Shown: positions 49,501-57,262 of the stretch, in pieces | Numbering within the stretch: position 1 is the stretch's first letter | Layout of the letters: each line of letters starts with the position of its first letter | DNA from: Atherinomorus stipes | Lineage: Eukaryota; Chordata; Actinopteri; Atheriniformes; Atherinidae | Length of the DNA stretch: 64,000 nt | Reading direction: 5' to 3' | Assembly: GCA_023101725.1 (NCBI GenBank) | Contig: JALJCO010013663.1 | Coordinates: forward strand, 5,001-69,000 | Program-made: the position numbers and the translations under genes | The notes under the pieces: model-generated | The model's database searches: none | What the model was told of the DNA's origin: nothing | The model's input: the letters and a program-made list of their open reading frames with translations, nothing else

Positions 49501-51377
49501 AAAAAGTGTGACTTATAGTCCGGAAAATACGGTAAATATCATTATACAACAGCTGTGAGAGTAATGGAACTTAAAAAACATCCACCAATCACTTCTGCGC
49601 TCATCGCTTGTTTCATTTGTCTATTGCCCATCAGTCACTCTTATAACCACAGTAAGAGTGATTGTATAGTAGTCAACGGGTAAAAGGCGGGGGTGATTGA
49701 CGAGAGCGATTGATTGGCGAGTGTAATACTACGTGCTGGAAGTGGTGCACTCTTGTCTGATGTTTACAGTAGGTAGCTAACAATCATTCTGCTAGCAGTT
49801 CGCAACGTTAAGCCAATAACAACTGTCTCACTTGCGTTTCTGACATGATGGTAGAATCTCTATCTGCTGTCTGCTAGACGCCAGTGTCAGGACTTGGCTT
49901 GTGCACGTTGTCTTAAAGGCATGGCCATGGAAGGAGCTGCGTATCTGGCAAGCATTTATTCAAAATCTTGCTAGCATTCTCCGTTTTCTGAATTGCCCCA
50001 AACATCTTCTATATCGCCTTTAATACAGCTAAATATCTGAGAACTTGTTGAAGTAGCTGACCATTACCTGAATTTGTGGTGTGAATACATCCATGTGCTC
50101 CTCCACTTTCAGTTTCGGTTACGTCAACATTCAGAGCAACACTTGTGTCTGACTGAACAAAATGAAGGAAAGCTGATTTTTTTAGTGTACGAATCATCTG
50201 AGAAAATTTTTCAAAATAATTTGAGAAGAAGCTTTCTGACAGGGTCATATTTTATCCTTTTAAAAGTTTTATTCCATGCCAACTTCTTTTCACTGCACAG
50301 CACAGAGAACTGGTGATAGTCAGGTGTTACTACTGAAACCCAAAAAACGTCGAGTGAAAGAGTGTGTGTTTTTTGCTAGGCCTGTAAGACTTTCTTATTT
50401 GCTTTTGTGGCATCTTAATGAAAAACAAAAGAGAAACTCAAACTGTACAACTGAGGGCGCTCATGTATCAAACCTGTGAGCGCCTGTTAAATTTCAAACT
50501 AACAATTTGTAATTTATGATGCACGAGTTGCTGCTTTTGCATATTAGAAAGTATTCTTTAAGAGTAACCAGTAAAATTATCCAGAATCTCTGGATCAGAG
50601 ACAAGTCCACGTCTCAGGGGTGAGGCAGAAATTCAGAACATGGTGATATTCATCTGAGGACAGCAGCCAGTCCCCCTGTGGACTTGTAGGGTCGCCAGAA
50701 CATTCATAGAATTGATACTTCATGGTTACCAGAGTCTAATTAAAGTTAGAGGAGCTTTCGGCTGAAAAGCCATTTCACAACCGAGCCAGAACTCTACAAT
50801 GTCCCAGAAAGACCTTGTCCATTGAGAGTTCACAAATCCTGACAGGACCTCAAACACTTCATCCTGGAGAATCTTTTAGTGAAAGCTGTTTGTTGGGGAT
50901 TTCTAAAAGCCCCCTCGTCTTCCAGATGACAAGATCAGTGTTTTAAAAACGGGGGATGAGAGGAAGCCTGACAGACAGAACATAAGGCTAATACTCGTGC
51001 GGATGTCTGCCAGTCCCCCGAGGAGCCGCCAGGCTGCCAGCATTGTTAGAGAGGCACAGGAGTCATATCATGCCTTTTCACTGTCTGTCTGTATATCTGT
51101 CTGTTGGTTGCACATGGCTTCCTCCCAAGTCGCTCGGGTCCTCTTCCAAAGCAGCAAAGAGATGACTAATAATGACTGAAGGAGGTGATTGCCAATAGCC
51201 TCTGTGCTGCATTCCCTTCACCTCTCACAGGCTCTGCTCTGCATTTCTTCGGGTAATTATTCTGATTGAGAGCAGATGATGCACATTTTTTTTTCTTTTG
51301 GTCCCTGCAGAGCTGAGGGGTTGGAAATTTCTCTGGAGGAGCTGATAGCCTCAGAGACAAGCAGGAAACAGCCATGA
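25688..51377 (+). CDS. Unnamed coiled-coil protein, 333 aa, nine exons
   Basis: Nine exons: 25688-25778, 30443-30600, 33559-33815, 36716-36803, 41424-41536, 44903-45010, 45163-45250, 50113-50144 (predicted) and 51311-51377. They sum to 1002 nt: 333 residues and TGA. The start is MRRFFRAHRDEDYSQIQYLT. Nearly all of residues 31-230 is charged, leucine-rich coiled coil without signal peptide or membrane segment. Exon 3 holds an 18-residue internal repeat (HAEAQ at 132 and 150). Exon 5 breaks the coil with EQFEWLCQQQRYWMSCVKR (218-236). The C terminus reads LEELIASETSRKQP. Exons 1-7 are GT-AG and in phase; the exon 5 donor, GTCGGT, is weak. Exon 8 was inferred because exons 7 and 9 are out of phase; its acceptor is good, but the donor could also be at 50187 or 50244. 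I do not recognise the orthologue; a structural or cytoskeletal adaptor is only a guess. Confidence 0.75.
26813..26846. repeat. (TA)n microsatellite
   Basis: About 16 uninterrupted TA units in intron 1 of the coiled-coil gene. Confidence 0.9.
27370..27402 (+). mobile_element. LINE/SINE tail fragment
   Basis: AAATTTCCCTTCTAGGATAA followed by ACAAAGTAT. This is a variant of the 3' tail stem-loop seen at 31585-31615, 4640 and 63309. Only the tail is recognisable. Confidence 0.45.
28921..29215. mobile_element. Decayed TTAA-type MITE
   Basis: The left end, TTAAAGGTACAGTGTGTAAA (28918-28937), is a form common at ends of fish MITEs. The expected partner end is eroded: CCACTAGATGTCAGTAATTC... at 29188-29215 resembles the typical subterminal text but lacks the final inverted bases. 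Confidence 0.45.
29321..29993. mobile_element. Inverted-repeat element, 0.67 kb
   Basis: GGCTATGTCCATATTCAGGG at 29321 and the reverse complement of 29957-29993 (GGCTATGTCCAAATTCGGGG) match over about 38 bases. Nearby, ACACTTCAAAGTGTGTAGAC (29270) and ACACTTCGAAGTGTGTACGG (30037) repeat a second palindromic motif outside the ends, hinting at an older outer element. No transposase. In intron 1 of the coiled-coil gene. Confidence 0.7.
30943..30975. mobile_element. Possible Tc1-like terminus
   Basis: CACCAGTCAAAAGTCTGGAC is, from memory, close to the terminal repeat of a widespread fish Tc1-like family. No partner end is visible, so this is a relic. Confidence 0.4.
31566..32818 (-). mobile_element. 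LINE-tailed retroelement carrying a membrane-protein ORF
   Basis: Minus-strand unit of about 1.25 kb. It has a CT-rich leader (about 32818-32671), an intact ATG frame of 136 codons (32670-32260), a 3' UTR of about 650 bases, and a 3' end AATTTCCCCTCGGGGATC-AATAAAGTAT followed by (TTTGA)n. That tail has the form used by L2/CR1-like LINEs and by the SINEs in this window. It lacks reverse transcriptase, so it would need a LINE in trans. Its 5' end abuts the MITE at 32819-33288. It lies antisense inside intron 2 of the coiled-coil gene. The 5' boundary is inferred. Confidence 0.65.
32260..32670 (-). CDS. 136-aa single-pass membrane protein encoded by a retroelement-like unit
   Basis: Open frame from ATG at 32670, in a strong start context (ACGATGG after a CAACAACAACAA leader), to TGA at 32262-32260. 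Residues 1-20 are MDLVNWALLITFFPPEERDK. A hydrophobic segment at about 37-58, with acidic residues (EDVED) before it and RK after it, looks like one membrane span. Residues 85-130 are helical and leucine-rich (ALHELHRKL, VEKLARLLEKL) and may oligomerise. No stop or frame break is seen. I do not recognise the family and infer no function. It could instead be a cellular retrocopy; the adjoining LINE-type tail argues for a mobile element. Confidence 0.55.
   Translation of the reverse strand: MDLVNWALLITFFPPEERDKLKIMCLTVLSVEDVEDLYLFGLMIAGFLLIGAGIFLVCRKVGELSAAPGTLPDICVGMSRAINTETLALHELHRKLDATQTQLGMLAAVPNLVCEVGTSVEKLARLLEKLTPDSAD
32819..33288. mobile_element. TTAA-type MITE, copy A
   Basis: Ends AGACACACAATGGAACTTTT and, inverted, AGACACAACGTAACTTTTAG. 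TTAA follows the right end (33289-33292). The left flank is GGAA instead of TTAA, where the retroelement at 31566-32818 abuts. It is a close relative of 62827-63245, with interior landmarks such as CTATCGCCGGCTAAACTAGC and CAACCAATAGTCAGCTGCAA shared nearly base for base. Confidence 0.85.
33867..34305. other. Intron 3 sequence without recognised element
   Basis: Between exon 33559-33815 and the first TTAA element. Open frames on both strands here (about 33866-34260) have no recognisable motif or splice context and are taken as chance. Confidence 0.4.
34502..34590. repeat. Homopolymer block, poly(A) then poly(G)
   Basis: About 48 consecutive A, then GAGGAGG, a G run of about 14 and another A run. 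Such blocks are rarely accurate in assemblies; the length is unreliable. Confidence 0.8.
34692..35118. repeat. Two-unit tandem duplication, period about 212 bp
   Basis: Unit 1 (from about 34692) and unit 2 (from about 34913) agree almost base for base across GTAAACATTGATGGATAAT, the CTGTATGCGCTCGACCCAGA block, and AAATCATAG(G/C)CTAACAGTTAG. Each unit contains an acidic short frame (MELYALDPESDMEFEV, then KYHRDP), interrupted at the unit end. Confidence 0.85.
35813..36563. mobile_element. TTAA-flanked piggyBac-like MITE
   Basis: Left end AGGGGAAACTCAGTAACTT and inverted right end AGCAGAACTCAGTAACTT, with TTAA at 35809-35812 and 36564-36567. The subterminal GCCACTAGGGGGAGC motif (about 36521) is common in fish MITEs. 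Its left TTAA is also the right TTAA of the preceding element. No coding capacity. Confidence 0.8.
37355..37979. mobile_element. TTAA-flanked MITE carrying a LINE insertion
   Basis: TTAA at 37351-37354 and 37980-37983. Termini AGTGATACAGTGTAACCT and, inverted, AGGGATACTGTGTAACCT. Most of the interior is the LINE piece at 37387-37679; without it the element is about 330 bp. Confidence 0.75.
37387..37679 (+). mobile_element. L2-type LINE 3' end, 5'-truncated
   Basis: Encodes WNKLPERLRSAETLSLFKSR followed by LKTHLF, the C-terminal end of fish L2/jockey-group reverse transcriptases. A 3' UTR with TAAAGCACTTTGAATTG and a TTGCCTTGCCTTGCCTT tail follows, the microsatellite tail typical of these LINEs. 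It is inserted into the MITE at 37355-37979. Confidence 0.8.
38374..39239. mobile_element. TTAA-flanked piggyBac-like MITE, 0.87 kb
   Basis: Termini AGGTGTCATAACC and, inverted, AGGAGTCATCACCC; TTAA at 38370-38373 and 39240-39243. The right-hand subterminal text (AACGTGAAAAAGTGGGATTT...GGGTGATGACTCC) recurs in decayed form inside 60738-62015 at about 61270-61320. Non-coding. Confidence 0.75.
39244..41423. other. Intron 4 DNA
   Basis: AT-rich intron of the coiled-coil gene. Contains an A run of about 23 (40099-40121). A 15-base TTAGGGTTAGGGTTA (40498-40512) is too short to be meaningful. No exon recognised. Confidence 0.4.
42425..42835. repeat. Dispersed element, copy 1
   Basis: Shares long near-identical blocks with 58722-59209, for example GCTTCATTTGGGGGAGTTGT, TTCAAGTGGACCAAATAC and TGGGCATTGTGGGTAAA, then GAACATTATTCAAAAGGTTT. 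It lacks about 150 bases present in the other copy. The left end GGCGCATTCACAAAGC resembles a DNA-transposon terminus; the matching right end is not obvious. Confidence 0.7.
43076..43092. repeat. (TA)n microsatellite
   Basis: Short TA run. A related (TA) run lies at 42096-42112. Confidence 0.7.
43270..44060 (-). pseudogene. Tc1-like transposase relic
   Basis: Read on the minus strand, successive frame-shifted pieces match a Tc1-like transposase from N to C: LKESFPAVNKGFRMFKCPQS, then SGPVSKRAANN, a damaged catalytic-domain stretch, NDGAHSAIKLIPKWL, and ILAMKFQRLFNPIKEQK. Many stops and frame changes make it non-functional. Found in the intron between exons 41424-41536 and 44903-45010. The subfamily differs from the relic at 3950-5025. 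Confidence 0.7.
45383..45563. mobile_element. Near-perfect palindromic MITE, 181 bp
   Basis: Starts CCAGGGTTACTCAGGTTGGT and ends with its inverted match (ACTTAAGTAACCCTGG). The arms pair for about 50 bases (TCCTATGAGAGC, ATCCTGCAGGTTTT), with a loop of about 80 bases. A foldback element in intron 7 of the coiled-coil gene. Confidence 0.85.
45776..46045. repeat. Internal hairpin within the 45733-47095 element
   Basis: ATCGCTGTTGGGTACAAACC and TCCTAT at 45780-45810 pair with GACATAGGAGGTTTGC and GACAGCAGCGAT at 46003-46036, with about 190 bases between arms. Confidence 0.75.
46345..46560 (+). mobile_element. LINE reverse-transcriptase C-terminal fragment (zf-RVT)
   Basis: Encodes CVRCKQDPADLLHMFWAFPK and then FWHSIFEAFSKMLK, the CxxC...H...W zinc-knuckle region that follows the reverse transcriptase in L1-type LINEs of fish. 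Only about 70 codons remain; the rest is lost or replaced by the homopolymer block that follows. Confidence 0.75.
46566..46790. repeat. Aberrant homopolymer-rich stretch, likely assembly error
   Basis: Successive runs of A (about 20), A, G (12), A, C (11), C, A, C, G (13) and T (11) with little other sequence. This is unlike any known repeat and typical of mis-called bases. Any frame drawn through it is unreliable. Confidence 0.75.
47560..48000. repeat. T-rich interspersed repeat, possibly retroelement UTR
   Basis: Text such as TCTGTGGGTTTTGGTTTTGG at the left and CCTCCTGAGTCTCTACTTGC followed by TTTAGGTCCTGCTTCC at the right recalls a fish retroelement UTR from memory. No reverse transcriptase piece is attached. 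Family unassigned. Confidence 0.35.
48915..50019. mobile_element. TTAA-flanked MITE hosting a second MITE
   Basis: Termini AGGTGGTATAGAAGATGTTT and, inverted, AGGCGATATAGAAGATGTTT; TTAA at 48911-48914 and 50020-50023. Contains the TA-flanked element 49017-49532 and is about 590 bp without it. It ends about 90 bases before predicted exon 8 of the coiled-coil gene. Confidence 0.85.
49017..49532. mobile_element. TA-flanked MITE with CCGTATTTTC termini
   Basis: CCGTATTTTCTGGACTATAA at the left and, inverted, CCGTATTTTCCGGACTATAA at the right, bounded by TA at 49015-49016 and 49533-49534. This terminus is widespread in animal genomes. It lies inside 48915-50019, so it is younger. Part of its interior (49275-49400) matches 11150-11300. 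Confidence 0.85.
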
Positions 51378-52272
51378 TGAAACATATTACCAGCTCTGAC
51401 TTGATTTATAGAAACTGCAGAATCACATTGTCTGGACAGAAGTTTCATGCTAACATGATAGAGACAGAAGAAGGAAGTCCAACTGTTGGCTGGACCAGCA
51501 TCAGTCAGACATTTCCTGCCGCAGTCTTGGTAATAACTGAGCTGAAAAATGAAACTTTTTCTGATTTCTAGCTAGCTAATTCGTATCAAGCTAAAATATA
51601 CAGTAGATGATGATATGTTCTTAGATAGTTCTGAGTTGATAAATCACTTTGCGAGTGCTAAATTAATAAATTTACATTTTCTCCTCGCAACACGCTCACA
51701 ATTGCATGTAAACACCCCGTATTGCATATACATTGCAGCAGACGCACTGTCTGGATGCACTATTTAGCACCTTTGAAAGATGCAACCCTGTTTGCACGCT
51801 GTTAGTAGATCAGTTTGTACATTTCTTTGTGTGTGCAATGAGATAGCTCACGTTTTTATACGTGCAAACCTTCGATAGATCCGGCCCTAAGAGTCAATGC
51901 TTTGTAGTGAATCAAAAGAGATGGCTTGCATGAAGTGAGAGCCGGCTCACAGTTTTTTCCTTTTGCTAATTAGCTCTCACACTTGTGATGTCTTGACGAA
52001 CAAGCCCACTCTAAGAGCTGATTCTTTGTTTATTGATTATTGATTTAGATCCCCATTAGCTGCAGTAACCCTGCAGCTATTCTTCCTGGGGGAGTTGTAC
52101 AGATAAAAACATTAAACATTGTACGGTATTTAAAGAGCTGAGGCTTGGAAAAACACTCTGACTTTTATATAAATCAAACACACTGAGCAACGAGATGCAA
52201 CCTTCATGCACGAGTCATCACACAGTTCATATCTCAAGTACAATTATAAATCAGATAGCTCAAATTACAAAT
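51378..52272 (+). other. Coiled-coil gene 3' UTR and downstream
   Basis: Follows the TGA at 51375-51377. A candidate AATAAA lies at 51665-51670, giving a 3' UTR of about 0.3 kb. GATAGATCCGGCCCTAAG near 51875 is like the end of a fish DNA element. AGATCCCCATTAGCTGCAG (52050) may be a LINE tail on the minus strand. No exon seen. Confidence 0.45.
51665..51670 (+). terminator. Candidate poly(A) signal of the coiled-coil gene
   Basis: First AATAAA after the predicted stop codon, about 290 bases downstream. Confidence 0.4.
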
Positions 52273-52277
52273 CCAGT

Positions 52278-52405
52278 CAGTGTTGGAAGGGTTACTTTTA
52301 AGAATTATTCCCCTTCAGATTACTGATTAAATGTCCTAAAATGTAATCTGTAATGTATTCCATTTGATTACTTAAGTAAAGTAATATATATTTTTTGATT
52401 ACTTC
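52278..52405. mobile_element. CAGTGTTGG-type hAT MITE fragment
   Basis: CAGTGTTGGAAGGGTTACTT followed by CAGATTACTGATTA and AATGTAATCTGTAATGTATT is the left half of a very common fish hAT MITE family. The right end is missing. Confidence 0.65.
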
Positions 52406-52580
52406 TTGTTTATTTCAAAATTGTCTAGCGTGTTTTTCTGGAAAACTGAATTTAGTTGACACATGCTTTAAAAATCAGTCTAATTACTGTCATCACAGAG
52501 AAAGTTATGCAAGTACACGGCTGACAAATACATTTATGTTACATAATGAGCCCACTGTTGATGAACATGGGCTCATCAAT

Positions 52581-52680
52581 GGGGCAGTGGGTAGTTTAGT
52601 GGCAAGGTTGTGGCCTGAGTGCAGAGGACCTGGGTTCAAGTCCCCATTACACCATTTAGGTGAACCAAGGTTTAATTTTC
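52581..52680 (+). mobile_element. SINE head fragment
   Basis: GGGTAGTTTAGTGG (A box) and GGTTCAAGTCC (B box) about 40 bases apart match the tRNA-like head of the SINE at 8473-8718. The body and tail are absent after about 52680, so it is 3'-truncated. Not a functional tRNA gene: no acceptor-stem pairing is visible. Confidence 0.75.
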
Positions 52681-52689
52681 TGGTCAAGC

Positions 52690-55600
52690 AGTTCAACAAA
52701 TAGTTTTCTTTTAAAAGTCCCCTCATTAGCTAGATGTTATGTTGACCTGCTGTTCACGGTAATTTAATAATTCTACCCTTAAGATTAGAAATGGCTCCAA
52801 GAAAAAGCTGTTATCTCTGTGCTTATGAAATATTCAAGCCAAATGTGGAGTTTTAAAGTGTTTTTATTTTAAAGCCAGGCTACATCCGATAAACCAAACC
52901 AATTAAAAGCTCTTCTATTGCCAGCAGAAGCATGTTTGTCCTCAGTGCTCTGGGGCTGCAGTGTATTCAGAATTGGCCCAGTAACTACAGTTACCCCCGG
53001 CAACATGAAGGGATGGCTTTACTCACTAGCCCGCAGGTTGTGTTGGATTCAGGTTCTGATGACCAGGACATTCTTTATTTTTGATTGGAACTGCGGATGA
53101 GCCACCAGCGGTCTGGCAGTTAGGTAAAATCAGTAAGTCTCATCTGTTGTAGGGGACCAATACAGATTTTATTGTTTTGTCAGCTGCTTAGCTTAGTTTA
53201 ATGTTTATTTTTTGTATTTCTTTCAATTTAATATTGTACAAAATGATAACGCACCAAACTTGGTGAAATATTTAAAAGACGTTGTTTATATCAGGGCCAA
53301 AATGTTAATTTTTCTGCAAAATTATCTTTAAAAAAAATAAAGAAAAAGTTTAAGTTAAAGTCAGCTTTTGATCTTAACTTAATCCTTTAATCTTGAATTT
53401 AAGATAATATTTCATGTGTATTTTAAATTTTTATTTTTGTTTCTTTATGTTGGATGTTTTTCTTTTACTTTAAGATTTCAGTACTTATTTATATTTCCTT
53501 TCAAGGTCACAACTCTTTTTGTGTCTCAATTCCTTTCTCATAGTTACTGAAAAAAACTCAATAGTTGAGTTAATGAAGCTGTCTCTGATCCTTTGACACA
53601 AATCACAGTATAAATGTAATAAAATGTCATAGAATTGAGCAGGATTGTTTGTTATACTGTGCAAGTGCTTCCCTTCAAGGTGTTGCACTTCAGAGGTCAC
53701 GGCTGCTGTTAGAGCCTAACTAGTGAGACGAGCATCTCTGAGAGATTAGCTACTTTTCAGGCGTCATCGCAAACAAACCAGGAAATAAATATAGTCATCA
53801 CTTAAATAGTTTGTTATAAAACTCGATAATGCTTCAGGTCCAGTTTAAGCAGTGATATCCTCACATCTTTGGACCAACCGTTACTTACTGGGGCATTTTT
53901 TCTGGAAGGCCTTTTCTTAATCTTACACACACTTTGGTTTCCTGTCTATTGTCATCTTTACTCAAAGTTTGTTTTTCTGTCCTCAGGCAGGGAGCCCTGT
54001 CAACAGAAACCACAAACCTCCATGAGGGCAGATGCCTGAAAGCTCATCCTCACTTTCTCTTCCCACCTTCAGCAAACCAGAAGATAACAAGGTGTTTGTA
54101 TGCGTGGCTCGCTTCGTGGAAAGCCTTCCAGTCATTGTTCTGAAAAACCAAAGAATCTTGGAAAAATATACGTGAAATCACACGGTTGTTGTTTTTCTTC
54201 CACTATTGTTTACAGTGATACATAACTGTATTAAAAACTTTACAATGCCCCCCCCCCCGCCTATTCTCCTTTTGCCGTTACACATGCACATCACATGTGC
54301 CTAAAGTTGTCAGGCCACATTTTTCTGTAATTGTCCATTTTTCAGACCTTGTAATCAACACCACTAATAAGAGCACAAGCACCTGAGAATGCTCTCGTTT
54401 GTTGTTTTGCCAATAAATCCTCTCAGGATAAGCAGCAGCTGGTGCACAGAGACTTAAACCAACATGTTGTTTTGACCAACTAAAACTTTATTGTTTCCAC
54501 ACCGGTTTAAGGCATCGTACCAGTGATCACATACGTGTGTACTCATCACTTGGTTCCCTCTTTTCAGGAAAAATCTAATAGCTTTAGTACTTTGTCAGGC
54601 CCTTTGAAACATGGAAAACATTGTGAAACACATTTTATTACCAGGTGATTGGAATGTTGTAACATTGCTTATTATCATTTTTTTGTATTTCTTCACTAAA
54701 CAAAATCAAAAAAGGTTTTGATAGCATCCAAATAAGATAGAGAAAAACTTTTGTCTCAGGTTCCCTTTAAAATGTTCTGAGCAAGCGACTGCAGCTGCTT
54801 ACACCCTCTTACAAACTGCAGTTGAAGCCCAGTTCTTGTTTAATCACAATGAAACCACCAGCATGTTATTTGTATCTGTGCACCTACAGAAACACTGTGG
54901 TGAAAGAGAAACACTTTCACCAAGAGGTCCAACTTGGTACAGGACAGGGCACCTTTTTTTTGTGCGTCCACATCAAAAACTGGGAAGGGTGACAGAATAT
55001 CCGATCCCAAACCGTCTTTCACTGCTGACACTGAAAGAATTGTCACTTCCTGTGCGACTCAGGAATTGTAAAGTGGGAACGGTGCCATTTATAATATACC
55101 GTGGATTCTTTTAGTTTTTTAAAGCCACAGGAAGAACACAAACTGGATGCCCACCATTCTCAATGTTATTGAGCCACATTTTTGTTTTTTATGATTAAAT
55201 AAGGGCGCCGAGCTGCTAAGATGTTATGCAGCTGATGCTATCAGGCTTATGTCTGTCAGATAAGGGTATGGTCTGGAAATGCAACAAAGAGTTTACCAAA
55301 CCAAACCCCTTGCTGAAAATGCTGCTACTATCATTAATTCACTCAACCTGCTCTGATTGGCCAGTTATACTGGCCTGATAAAATGCTAGCCGTTCTCTAT
55401 CAGCCCAAAAAGAAAATCTGAAAACACTTTTTCACTGGATGCATAATGAATGTGTGGCTTCAGGTGCAGGTTAAGTTACTGCAAATAACACCTTCTGATT
55501 TTTGCAATATCACCTTGTTTGCAAATCATTTAACTTCAGTTAGTTAGAGCCCTTTTCTATCAAGCCTGGGCAAATTAACACTCAACATTGTGGTTGCTAA

Positions 55601-55900
55601 GCAAGGCAACAACCATGCAAAAGTTAAACTCTTCACTTTTTTTGTGGAAAAATAAAGTATTACCAAGAGTCATGATGACTTGAAAATAAAAAAAAAAATC
55701 TAGTGAGAAAGAATGAAACAAATATCTTTTTGCAAGAGGAGAGCATCACACAGAGAGACCTGAATCATGGTACCATCTATCCAGTCTCTAAACACTGACT
55801 GAAAACAAAGATAATTCAGACAGCTGGCTCCAGACAAGATAAACCCCTAAAGTTATGGCCTGATGCTGAGGTGTAAACACAGAAAGATTATTGACACGTC
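52690..55900. other. Intergenic DNA, nothing recognised
   Basis: AT-rich with a C run (54248-54259). An AG acceptor with open frame at 53985-54092 was considered as an exon but has no partner or recognisable product. Confidence 0.4.
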
Positions 55901-55907
55901 AGAGTCA

Positions 55908-56270
55908 AAAGCCCCTTTCAGACTTGCGCTGGAAAGTGGTAATAGTGCGGTCTTTGCACTTTTATACCGCTTGCATTCAGACATGCATTCTGGTCTTTTA
56001 CCTCAGAGAGATGTAGTGGACATGCACTGGTTGGACTCCATGTCAGAAGAGTGGAAATGTTGTGGCACGTAGTTTTGGCTAAAAGACAAAAAAATATACT
56101 GTATTTAGGACAGACCTGAAGGGAGAGTGGGGCTGTGCTGACTTATCCACAACATTTCCTGATGTAAGTCTGCAAGGAAGCAGCATGTTTGAAAAGATGA
56201 GTCTGGTTAAAGAGTGGATGGACTTTACTGCTCATGTTCCGCAATGCAAGTCTGAAAGCGGCTAAAGTGA
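55908..56270. mobile_element. Short inverted-repeat MITE
   Basis: CCCTTTCAGACTTGCGCT at 55912 and the inverted CGCTTTCAGACTTGCATTGC at about 56241-56260 match. Two further AAGTCTG motifs lie inside. About 360 bp, non-coding. Confidence 0.7.
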
Positions 56271-56597
56271 CCCTTAAAGATATGTTCATTGATCATTTAT
56301 TTCACACTTCCTTTACCAGGATGTCCTGGCAGTATTTATGAAGACAACATAGATTGGGCTCCCATGAGGAATCGAGTCCATGAAGTGAAAGTCATGATTT
56401 TTCAAAAACAACTTATCAATTATTTTTGCTTAATGGGTATAGCACTTTGTTGCAGCTGTGGTTGTTTTCAAGGGCTCTGTAAATAAAGTTGAGTTGAGAT
56501 AATGGGTTGCAAGTTTGGCCCATCAAGAGCTACAACTCTTCAGGTCATAGATCAGAGGTGGCCAAGAGAGTGACAGTTCTGCAACTTTTAGTTGCAT

Positions 56598-57029
56598 GTG
56601 TGGCAAGGTACACACAGGGGCCCCAGGTGGGATTTGATCCACGGACTTCCGGGTGAAAGTCATGTGCGCTGACCATTCAGCCAAAGAGACATCCCTGTGG
56701 CCAAGTAGCCAGGACGCATGATCTATCGGAGGGATAGTGACAGGACCCCACACTGTCACATCCCTCCCCGTCTATCCACAAGCCCGTCCTCGTGCTCCAT
56801 GCAGGCTGCCACCAATTTTGAATCCATGGACTGTTTACCAGCGTTGCACATGGATCCTGCCGACAACACCAGAATGTGGCAAGGTACACGATGGAGGGCC
56901 CAGGCGGGATTGGATCCCCAGACTGCCAGGTGAGAGTCATGCGTGCTAACCAGTCAGCCAAAGGGACATCCCTGTAGCCAGGGTGCATGATCTATTGGAG
57001 GGATAGTGACTGGACCCCGCACTGTCACA
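56598..57029 (-). repeat. Two direct copies of a tRNA-like repeat
   Basis: Copies at 56598-56760 and 56874-57029 share TGTGGCAAGGTACAC, CATCCCTGTRGCCA and GGAGGGATAGTGAC. Read on the minus strand each has a tRNA-like pair of boxes: TGGCTGANTGGTNAGC followed by GGATCAAATCC or GGATCCAATCC. They look like copies of one tRNA-derived SINE separated by about 110 bases, not tRNA genes, since the acceptor stem does not pair. Confidence 0.65.
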
Positions 57030-57262
57030 CATGCAATCCTTCTCCAGCACACCTGAATCAAATGAAGGGCTCGTAATCAGGCTTTTGCAGAGCTGAATGA
57101 CCTGTAAATGAGGGAATTCAGGTTTGTTGGAGAGCAGATGCATCTAAAGATTGCAGGATTGTGGATCTCAAGGACTGGACTTGACCATCCCTGTTTTAGA
57201 TGTTTCCCTGCTCTCACACACCCGATTCACATAAAATCAGCTTATCAAGTTTTGCTCAGTGA

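Noticed and set aside
50997..51179. Short frame with MSASPPRSRQAASIVREAQE as a possible coil exon
   Set aside because: No acceptor in the needed phase and the alternative frame stops quickly.
52581..52650. A tRNA gene suggested by A and B boxes
   Set aside because: No acceptor or anticodon stem pairs, and the text matches the head of the SINE at 8473-8718.
53985..54092. Possible exon with an AG acceptor and GT donor
   Set aside because: No partner exon, no recognisable protein, and the coiled-coil gene already ends in frame at 51377.
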